Shown here piece by piece: positions 8,944 through 20,900 of a stretch of 64,000 bases of DNA. Origin of the DNA: Colocasia esculenta. Lineage: Eukaryota > Streptophyta > Magnoliopsida > Alismatales > Araceae. Below the pieces are notes generated by a model. The model had not been told where the DNA came from. It saw nothing but the letters and a program-made list of their open reading frames with translations, and searched no databases. How positions within the stretch are numbered: position 1 is the stretch's first letter; each line of letters starts with the position of its first letter. The stretch spans positions 10,680,712-10,744,711 of the forward strand of contig CM024759.1 of the NCBI GenBank assembly GCA_014218235.1. Direction: 5' to 3'. Made by a program: the position numbers and the translations under genes.

Positions 8944-11900
8944 GTAACTGATGACGCATAGTCTCTTTGTTGCGCTCCATTTCCTTCTGAACACTCGGTA
9001 CTTTTGGAAGATGGCAAAAACCACTGTTCCCTAAGGTAAAAGAGGCATAAAGGAAGTCCACAAGGAAATAGCAACACAAAACAATAATACAAGGAATCCC
9101 GCATCAAATTTCGATCCGAAGTGCATTTATTCCCAGGTTCTTCTCATTGAAATTGCTTCTCTTATGTCATCCAGTTCAGCTTTGTGGTCCTCTTCTATCA
9201 TGCATCTGTGCCAATTTTCCCTAGAATGTGGCCGGCCCTGTCACCTCAAATAAGCCCAAAGTACTGCAGCAAAATCTGTGGCACAGACCCTGTTTTCACT
9301 TTGGACTGGTCAGTCCCTTATTGACTGTTCTTTGTTCCGACAACATCAAGGACTTCTGCTTCCACTATCAGTCTATCACAGTAGTAGGCAGTCATCATGG
9401 ATGCTGAACAGATAGTGGTAACGTGGAGATGCATAGTGGGTGGTTTTATGTAATCCATCGTTTTTGAATCATGGAGAAGCAGCTGGATTGGACCATAACT
9501 GGCTGAAGTGAAGCGGAACCTGTCAGAACCATCCTTGGAACCGGCCACTATCGGCCAGGAACCAGTTCCAGTTCTGCAAACCTTGGTTTGAATGGATTCA
9601 AATGTCCATAGATAGAATCTTGTTTAACGGGATGGGCCATCCATTGTCCCATATGCCAATGCCATAAGTGCATCATGGTTCCATAAAATTCAGTATGGGT
9701 CATTGTACTGTTCTATATTAACTGGGGAATAAGACTTCCTAAACCAAATTATCACAGAACTGCAGTTTGGATCATCTATAGATATGTTTCATGGATCTTT
9801 CAAAAAGGAAGGGATGCTTGTACTAGGTTCATGTCAAATTCCTTTTTAGATGTGATACAATTCCATAATCTAAAGGTTTTCAAGACTTGATGGAGGTGCA
9901 GTGGACTGGAGGTGCAGTGGACTACTTTATTCCATGTGTTAAATTTTATTGGATTGAACCTTCCAACTCAAAACCTTGGTGATGAGTGGAGAGGGGCTCC
10001 ACTATTGTAAGCACATAAGTGTTTTTTTGTCTCTTCTATGTGCATGCCACTTTGTAGGCTCTATCACGTGGACCAGAAATGCTTATTTTATCCCTTGTGT
10101 TAAATTTTATTGGATTGAGCCTTCCAACTCAAAACCTTGGTGATGAGTGGAGAGGGCCCCGCTATTGTAAGTGCGTAAGTGTTTTTTTGGCTCTTCCAAT
10201 GTGAGACTATGCTTACACGCCCCTTATGTGCATGCCAATTTGTAAGCTCTATCATGTGGAGCAGAAATACGGGATGCATGACCTAGTTCATATCATGGGC
10301 TCTGATACCATGTTAAAGGCCGAGCTCTAATCCAAAAACTAGACTTTGAGTTGAGGTAATCTTGTGCATATATAGAGATGAAATTCCCATAGTGTTTCAA
10401 TATGGGACTAAACCACAATGTCTCTCCTTGCGCTGAACCAACCAGCTTGAGTTGCAACATAAGGACAAGTGTCCACACACAAAGAGGATCCAATCAGTAA
10501 ACCTGTTCTGATGCCATGCTAAAGACCTAAACTCTAACCCAAAACCTAGACATTTAGTTGATGGAATCCTCTATATATATAGAGGTGAAACTACCATGGA
10601 TTTTCAATATGGGACCATCTCATTTTAATAACATCGCACCATCTCATTTTAGGCCTACCTGGAGCTCTTTTACTAGCATCCGCTAAGATTTCATCATATC
10701 TTGTAACCGGCACCGAGTTAGGACGAATGTGTACCTGTTCAAACCACTGAAGTCTATTTTCTCTCATTTTATATTAATTGGAGCTAACTCTATGTTCTCA
10801 TGGAAGCACTTCTTCCTAATCTTGTCTTTCTTATTTTTACCATACATCTATTTCAATATCCTCATTTTTACTACACACATTTTGTTAATGTGTTCCTTTC
10901 GTATTGCCCAACACTTGGGACCATATAAGAAGTAGGCCTCACAGCTGTTCTATAAAACTTCCCTTTAAGTTTTATGGGTATACGACGATCACAGTCGACT
11001 TCTGATGCATTTCTCCTTTTCAGCCAGCCTGCTTTAATCCTGTGTGCAACATCGTCATAAATCTCGCATTCCTTGAATGATAGACCCTAAGTACTGAAAG
11101 CTAACTCTTAGAAATGTTTTGTCCATCAATTAGAACCATATCTTCTTGTAACACCTTCTCATTACTATAATTACAACGTATAAACTCTGACTTGCTCTTA
11201 CTAATTTCAAAATCTTTAGACTCTAAAGTATGTCTTCAATTTTCTAACTTAACATTTAAACTATCAATACTTTCATCAATTACGACAATATCATATGCAA
11301 ATAACATACATCAAGGGATATCATTATGCAATTGTTTTGTTATTTCATCCATAACCAGAGCAGAGATGTGAACTTAGTCCAGAATTTGATGCAAACCTCT
11401 AGTCACCAGAAATTCACAAGTGCCTTGTTATTAAACAATGTTACGTTAAACGTCTATGCTATAAAAGTTTCTCATCATACATCTTCATGCTCATGCACTA
11501 GTCTTTTTGCCCAAAATCTGCTACTTGACTTTGTTGTCTTTGAGTGGCATGTTGCTATTACCTTCTAGCTATGCATTCTCAGGTGCAAATGTATGTGAGG
11601 TCTTTTCCTACTTATGGACCTTGTTGAAGCTGCATATGAAAACTTTTTCCATAGGCAAATGTGTGGGGGGATGGCAAGAATGGGGTGTTCACGGTTCGGT
11701 TCGGTTCGGTTCGGTTTTCTCCATTTTTGGAGAAAACTGAACCGAACCGAAGACATTGTTTGAACCGAACCGAACCGAACCGGTTCGGTTCAAACCAAAT
11801 TCTGGCATTTTTTCTGGTATTTCTGGCATTTCTGGGAAAAAATATGTAAAAAGGGGTGTTTTGTAGTGGTCGCGAGTTTCGAACTCGCGACCACCACGCG

Positions 11901-14900
11901 CGCGGAGGGCGCGCAACGCCGCCCTCCGTTGCGCTACCATTTTTTTTTGTATAACTTTATTATTTATATAATTATATATAGATATTCGGTTCATTTCGGT
12001 TTCCCAACCTGAAACCGAACCGAACCACCCAGCCCATGAAACCGAACCGAACCGAACCAAACTGGTCGGTTCGGTTCGGTTTTCCGGTTCGGTTTGGTTT
12101 TTCGGTTTGGACCATATTTTGCACAGCCCTAGGCAAGATTATGTCTTCCTTTATGCCAGATCTTTAAAATCTTGACAGGAACATGCTTCAATTTACTCTC
12201 TACAGTGTTTAGTGTAAGATGTTAGGTTCATAGATGGATACAGGTTTTCTTAGTTCTCTATGTTAAGGACCACATCTATGGACAACTGAAGCAATAACAC
12301 AGTAATTTTCATACATACACTGTACAATGCATAGCCATGTCATAACCTTTTAAAGATTGCATTATAAGATTGACATTTGATGCAAAAAATGCTTTGGATG
12401 CTCAATTGATCCATTATCCAAGTCCTGGTTGTTGGGATATTATTGAACCTATAATGAGATTCATTCATTTTCTAAGTTTTGATATGTAGAAAGTAGGGGT
12501 GGATGTGTAATATCTGTGCTTTTAGGTTAGGTTTTGGTTTCATAGTGTTTTATGTTTCTTTTCTTATTTTTCGTTCTAAGAAGGGTGTTTACGTAATTTT
12601 CCTGCAAGGTTTGAGAATTAACAGAAAAGAGGACCAGATCAATCTTGGGACTTGAGCTACCAATTACTCTTTTTCTTTTCTCTCAACTTGGCTTGTGCTT
12701 CAATTGCTATCAAATCTGCAACTATCTTGTGCCCCATGTTCTTCCCTAATATCCTAAAATATCTCTGAACAAAGCCGGAAACTCAACTTGGCATGGAAGG
12801 TAGAATCGGCCAATTCCAGGCCGATTCAGCTCAGGAGCACACAGTGACAATCTGAGCCCAGGAGGGTAGGGGTTCGGATCGAAGAAATTCTGACAGGATC
12901 GGGCAGGGTTGACCAACCAAGCTGATCAAACTTTGAAGTTCAAAGTGTTAGGCTTGACTGACCTGACGGCTGATTTGGCAAGAATCGGATCAGAATTGGT
13001 TGGAATCAGCTTGGATGGGGCAGAATTGGCTTGGATCCGCCGGAATCGGCCTAGACAATCCCGCCTGATCTCAGCCGATTCTGGCTGATTCTGTTCGATC
13101 CCGATATGGATTGAATTGGACTCCGATCTGGCTGATTCTTCAACCATCTGAGTCAACCTTCCATGCTTCTAGGGTTTCTTCTTCCCATCGCAATGGGGAG
13201 AGACCACTCAGGGTGCTCTCTAGACAAGGTTACATCCAACTATCTATTTTTTTTAAAAAATTTTTTCCATTCTCTTTTTCCCCACTGTAGGGGGAGATTC
13301 AAAACTGTTGGTAGTTTCTCAGATTCTTCCTCTTTGTTTGCAGGTCACTTTGGGAGGCATTGTGTTTCTCATGGTGGCGATGATCTTGGGTGCCGTCTTC
13401 TTCCCTGATACCCAAAAGCACTGTCTCCTCACCAGTCTGTACCGTTTTCTATGGTTTCTTCTTCCCATCACACAGGGAAGAGACCACTGAGGGTTGGTGC
13501 TCTCTACATTGGGTTTCATTCTCTTATCTAGGTTTCTTCTTCTTTTTCTTCTCTACAACAAGGGGAGTTTCAAACTTGTTGGAGTTTCCTGGCCTCTTCC
13601 TTTATCTTGTGGGTCACTTTTTGAGGCGGTGCTTCTTGCTTCTTCCTCTTGTAGACACTTTTGGCCTCTTTTCTTGGGCGGCATCCCTTTCTCTCTCTCT
13701 TATCTCTCTTACAGTTACTGTAGCGCCACTGTACTATAGCAGCATGGTTTAGCATCTTCCTCTCTTTTGATGATAGCAAACAACACATCGACACTTTAGA
13801 AACCTTGTCAAGGGTTGTTCAACCTGCTTAATTTGTCTCCACCAGCCTACAAATTGGATATTACTTCTAACAAACTCATGGAGCATCATTGTGCTTCTTG
13901 GTTGTCATTGCAGAGTTTTACATTGTCTGCTGCGAGAAACTTGGCTTTTTGATTGGTGATTAGAAGCAACTAAATCCTAAAGATGCTGCATATGGGATCT
14001 GATGTCAGGTCAACAATATATGGTCATGTTATGGCATCTTAACTTTGCCAGCCCATCCATTCAGTCAATGACTTTCCATAAGACCACATATGTTGACATG
14101 TAGAAGACCTTGGCCTAGGCTATATGGGCACAAGAGAAACAAGGTATGAATTCATCAATTAACCTACAAAATTTATGAGTTGAAGCAAGGCTCAATGTCC
14201 ATTACTTTTATTTCTGTGCCCTAACAAGCCATCTTGGCATGAGTAGATTGTTGTCGGAAGGCACAATGGACATATCTTGAAGACCAAAAGGCTTATTCAA
14301 CTTTATATGAGGATAATGTGGTTGTTAAATTTCTTGGCAGTCTTAACATTGACTTTGAGGCCTTAAGAGGACAAAATTTTAATATTGAGCCTGCTCCTCC
14401 ATAAGAGACGCACTTCAAGATCTGCAGCAAGGAAGAAAGGCAGTAGGTTATGAGCAGAAAGGCTCTTGAGTTTACAACTCCCTAAAATGGTGACTTTTCT
14501 GTTCCTACCTCCTCCCTCTTCTTCTTCCTATTTTGTTTTTCATCATCTTCCTCTTCTTCTCCTCCTCATCATTCTCAACTTGGAAATTAAGTGTGTATGC
14601 CAGGTCAACAGTAGTAGGTTGACAGTGATTTGTGGCTCAGTATTGACCAGTACCATCACTAAGTGTTCATAGTACTACAATGGTTGGGGAGTTGGAAGGA
14701 AGGAATGAAGTTTCCAAGACTTAAGTTTGGATGATACAAAAACAACTATTGTTCAAATTGCACAATGGTCATGCGAATTTACTCAAACTTTATGAGTCAT
14801 AGACTGGTGTTTAGATTCTTGGGATATTACAAAGCATGCATGTGGTTGTTTAAATCCGAATCTAATTGTGGCAAGATGGAGTTCATCAAACTAAGCTCTG

Positions 14901-17900
14901 GGTGATCGCTTCAGCCTTTAAAGGACTTTTCTCAGTGTGCAAACATTCCCACTTGTATCAACTCTAAGAGGGGGCATATATCGGCTTACTCCTATATGTC
15001 TCCATTTAAGAAGGCAATTTTCACATCTAGTGGATACAAGTGCCAAGTAATATTGCACTAGAAGAGAAAGGATCACTCTTAACAGTTTTTAATTTTGCTA
15101 CAGGTGCAAATGTGTTTTGGAGATCCACTCTATGAGTAAACCCGTTTGCCTCCAGCCTTTACTTGTATCTCTGAAATTCACTCCCTGCATTACATTTTAC
15201 AGTATATACTTTCCATTTTGACATGATTAGACCATGGAATGCAGAATTGGCATATTTGGATCAGGATCAGCCGATTCTATATCAGATCAGCCTTGGCTGA
15301 TTCAATTCTAAGGGGGAACCCTCCTAGATCGGTGAAATTCCAACCGAATCGGCCAGAATCAGACCGAATCGGTCCTGATCAGCCTGGATTGCCAATCCCA
15401 GGCCGATCTGGCCGACTTTGCCATATATATACAATGTCATATATACAACCATTTACATTCATTGTCATATATAATATACTAACTATATATATGTACATTT
15501 TCTTTCTTTATATATATGTACTTAAAAATACTATATATATGTACATATTATTATTATTTATGTTAAAATAGGATTGTATGTATGTTAACACACATAAAGT
15601 AGGGCTGCAACTGGGTTGGGTTCGGTACCGGAAACATGAGTTTCCGTACTGATTCCGATAACCGTTTAAAGCTTCCGATTCTGATTCTGTTATAATAATA
15701 ATCATTTCCAATTTCGATCAGATTCCGATTACATTACCGGAACTAAAATTCCGATAAGCTAAGGTGGTTACCGTGACTTTGTCTTTTGAGTTTATGGATA
15801 ATTTATCGGAATAATCAATACCAATTCGGATTCCGATTCCGATGACATATCGGAATAACTGATACCTATTCCGATAATCTATCGATATTATTTTTCAATT
15901 CTGAAACCGATACTTCTTATTGGAATTGGGTTGGAATATCGGTTTTCGGGTTCCGTTTGCAGCCCTAATATGAAGTGTTCATTATATGATATATATTCTA
16001 TAAAGATATAATATTATTATGGCTGTACATTTAAGAGATATGTATGTGATTACATATACATATCGTATACACATATGAATGTGTAAATTTATTTATATGT
16101 TTACATATATCATAACTACATATGCATAAACAAATAAGATCTATCCCTTTGCTTTGCAAGTTTGCAACTTAAAATTTTCTTGTCAGGGCCTCTGCCCCTT
16201 GAAACCCCACAAAGAACGTTCCCCCCTTGACCACTGCGACTTGATCACTCAGGTCGATCCACGCGACTTGATTGCACAGGTTGATTCGCTTGTGCGTACC
16301 CGCACATTGGAGAATATTGGGCCTCAAGCTCCATTTTCCAATTCACTTATCAAAATCTAATGATTATGATACATGTATAGTATATACATTTATAAGGATA
16401 TACATATTAGTTATGTTTGTACATTCATGTGATATGTATCACAGTTTCAGCACAACTGCTTCCTCACGCGCTATTCCTATCAAGAGCACTCAATTCCTTT
16501 TGCTGTTTCAGATCATTTACAAATTACAACTTCAAAAGTAAAAATTTAGAAAAGAAATAGAGGATAAAGAAGGAAGAAAATCATAATAAGGAGGTGATAT
16601 GCAGGAATAATTTGCTGATATGCAGATGGGATGCTTAAGACAACCCGACTTCTTTTCAGGTAGTAATAGGAGGTCCAAATCTGCCTTGGGTGAATTATGT
16701 GAAAGCAATATCTATGGTACATTGTACATGGGAGGCTCAAGAGTAAGATCAGGACTAGGAGGTTCAGCATTTATTGGCAGTGAGTGATCTACAGGTGGTA
16801 AAAAATTTCACTTCTGCATATTGGTAATTTAAGGCTTTTTAGTACCTATCTTACCTTGTATTTGAAGAGAACTCTGGAGTTTCATTGTGGCAGGTGTAAC
16901 ACAAAACAAGAGAAGAGATATAGAGGTGTAGTAGAAGGACGACTATGCTGCTGGTTGGTACTTTTCTCGCTTTGAGGGTGAGGATAGGAAGAAGACCTAG
17001 ACCCAAAGAAAGTAGCATCCTTCTGAATAAATAACTTTTGACAGTACTGGTAACCTTTTTGAGTGGTAGAACACCAAGGAAGACATCTCAAATACAACAT
17101 GGATCAAGTTTCATGGTCTCTGGGCCAAGAACATGAATGAAACAAAGAATATTGAAGATGCAAGGATGGTGAGGAGGTTATGTGAAAATGTTACAAAAGA
17201 GGAAGGTAAATGGGAAACTAATGCTGTGGTATTGACAATGTAATTTGCAGCCAACATAGCATCAGCCTAGAACATCTTCGGCGGAATTGATTCCTTCCAT
17301 GGGTGATCTCAAGAAGGTACTGATTCCTTGCATTTAGCAACCCCATTATACATGAATGATGCCGTTAGCCTGAAAGAAAATGTCAACACCTCGTGCAAAG
17401 TACACTCAAACATTATCTGATCAGAATACCTTTATATATTTGTTGAATTGTGTCTTAATCATGTTGCAGAGGACTTGAATAAATTATGGGGCACCTTATC
17501 CCTTGATTTTAGAAAATGTAGCTGTGAGTTGTGACCAATGCGAGTAATCATCATTGAAGGATTAGAAACATATATAGCAATCTACAGAGCAGATAGGGGA
17601 GAGGCCCCATGCATTTGAATGAACCAGTTCAAAAGATATATAACTTTTATTCAGTGAACAAGAAATGTGTTCTACCATGTTTGGCTAACGGACTGTTAGA
17701 CACCAAAAATATTCACCAATTTTTTTGGAATACTTTGGTGATAAAGAAATTATATATGAACAAATTTGCCAATCATGGTAAAAAATGATGTAAAACCATG
17801 ACCATATGATGAGGGTAAAAATAAGGTCCCAAACAGCCCCAAAAATCCAAAATTCCTGAATTATAAAAAATCCCACAAAAAGCCATCTCCTTGATGGGGG

Positions 17901-20900
17901 CACGTCCTGGTGGGAAGCCCACCGGTGGACCACCCCACTGGGGTGAGACCGGTGGGACTCCCCACTGGCGGGAGGCCCACCGGTGGACTGCCCCACCGAT
18001 GGGCCACCCCACTGGTGGAGTCGGGCCAACCCACTGGTGGGGCTCGTCCCACTAGTGGGGTGGCCCATCAGTGGACCGCCCCACCGGTGGGCTGTGACCA
18101 AGGTTTGCCATATCGGATCTTGGCTTCGTCTCGGAAGGGTCAAAGAGAAGAGATCTCGAAGAGATCTTGGTAAGATCTCGAGAGATCAGGATAACATAAA
18201 AGTCTGGATCACATAGGTTCACATAGATAATTCCTTAAGAAACATAGATAATTGCATATATTCTCAAGTCTCAACCATGGATGACATATGTTCACATATA
18301 TCATACAATAAGAGTGTGGGAATTGGGATTCGGGATGTGTATTTTCATTTTTCTCTTCGTAGGATTTTACTTTAAGCATAAAAACATTTAATTCATGACA
18401 TGGAAACTCATGGAAAAATATCTTATTTATCTAAATATCACAGTGGATCATGACTAAGACTTAGTTGTTGTCAGTAGGAGAGTGGCTCCTTGGAGAAGTC
18501 GTATGCACGTTTGACTTTTTTCACCGGACTTTTGATTTTTAATATTTTATTAGGTTTATTTGAATTATGAAATTTTAGATAAGTCAAATTATGAGGGATT
18601 AGAAAGACGCTATTTTGATGGAATCATCAAAATCACGATTTTCTTCTTGGATAAGAGAGTTGGTTTTTTATTGGTAAAAGATATGATTTTTTTTGATATT
18701 TTTAGTGGATTCAAATTGGGGGTACTTTCTTATTTACATGTAATATCTTAAGTAAATAAAACTACAAATACTAATATTTACTTAAATGATATTCAGGTAA
18801 ATAAGGGGATCCTGACAACCCTGCCTCCCTACCTGAAGAGGATCATAACCTTGACTACTTATCTCGGCTTTCTCGTTTCTCGGGAAAGGGCCGAGACCGA
18901 GATTCTCGCGAGATCTCACGAGATTCTCGCTAGATTGCTTACCATGGCTGCGGCCCGATGGGATTCCCACCAGTCCCCACTAAGGGAGCTCCTGGTGGGA
19001 CTCCCAACTCTCATAAAAGGAGGCCGATGCCATAGGAAGAACAAGATTTTTTTTTTGGAACTTGAAGTTTCTTTTAGTTGGAGGCTCAGGAGGAGTCAAG
19101 AATGGTCTCCTCATCTTGTGTAGTTGGTTTGTTCTCTTGAAAGAAGAGAATGCCGCAAGTCTCTTTCAAGACTCTTGATATTTTATATAAAAGTCCCTCA
19201 CGGAGATTTGTTTATCAAGTCATGCAAATTTTGCACAAAAGAACTTGCAAAGGCCAATATTTGCAAAAAGTACTCTTTTGACTTTTGAGTATTATCAAGG
19301 GAAAATTAATCAGAGGTCCTTGTCAGAAGGTTGACTTAACTTATAGTCTCTGTCAGAAGACCAGAAGTCATATAGTCCTTTCTTTATTGTGTTGTTTAAT
19401 TTCTAGTCCCTACTTTTAGTTTCTGAGCATTTATGAGTCTTGGAAGACAAGCTGTTCTTTTAACATCAACTTTTTCCTATTTTACCTTTTTTTCTTCTGG
19501 TCTTTCCCTATGTACACTTACATTCATTACAACTACTGTATATATCGCTTACAGTAAGTTTTAATATCACTTACAGTAAGTCTTCATATCACTTACAGTA
19601 TGTTTTTAATATCACTTACAGTAAGCCTTTAATATCACTTATAGTAAGCCTTTGATGTCACTTAGAGAAGTCTTTATATCACTTACAGTAAGCCTACATC
19701 GCTTATAGAAAGTCTTCATATCATTTATAGGAATCTTTTAATATCACTTACAATTAGTCTTTGATATCGATTACAGGAAGCCTTCATATCACTTATAGTA
19801 AGTCTTTAATATCACTTACAGTAAGCCTACATATCACTTACTGGAAGTCTTCATATCACTTACAGTAAGTCTTTAATATCACTTATAGTAAGTCTTTGAT
19901 ATATATCACTTACAGTAAGCCTACATATCGCTTACATGAAGTCTTCATATCACTTGCAGTAAGTCTTGATATCAGTTACAACCTACAACTATAAGCTTTT
20001 AGAAAACAAAAAATACTTTATTTGTTTGTGAGTGCTAGGATTCGAACCCAGGTTTTCACAAACTCAACATGAGATACCCTTATAGTATTTGTTAAACTCA
20101 ATTACAGTAAACGTTATTCTCTATTACAATACATGTTTATTCTCTATTATAGCATACGTTAAGCCTTATTACAGTAAATATTATTCCCTATTATAGTATA
20201 CATTAAGTTCTGTTTTAGTAAACATTATCATATATTATAGTAAACATAATTCTCTATTACAATATATGTTTATTTCTTATTACAACTTATGTTAAGTCTT
20301 GTTACAGTAAATATCATTCTCTATTACAATATACATTAAGCTCTCTTACAGAATAACATAGGTTAATGTATGTTATTCTGTAGGTTAATGTACATTGTAA
20401 CAGAGCTTAATATACATTAACATACATTAATAACATATATTAAAATACATTAACCTATATTATTGTTACAAAATAACATATGTTATTGTATATTGTAACA
20501 AAACTTAATGTATGTTAAGGTATACTGTAACAGAGCTTAATGTATATTGTAACAGAGCTTAATGTATATTATTAATGTAGGTTAATGTATGTTATAAGCT
20601 CTGTTACAATATATATTAAATTCTGTTACAGTATGTTATTATGTAACAGAGCTTAATGTATATTGTAATAAGGAATGATATTTACTGGAACAAGATTTAA
20701 CATATGTTGTAATAAAAAATAAACATATATTGTAATAGATAATTACGTGTACTATATTAGATGATAATGTTTATTGTAACATAACTTAATGTATATTATA
20801 ATAAGGAATAATATTTACTGTAATGAGGCTTAACGTAGGTTATAATAGAGAATAAACATGTATTGTAATAGAGAATAACGTTTACTATAATTGAGTTTAA

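Noticed and set aside
9505..9590. Possible CATGG-family TIR end (GCAAACCTTGG)
   Set aside because: Only one end is visible; no opposite inverted repeat or duplication was found.
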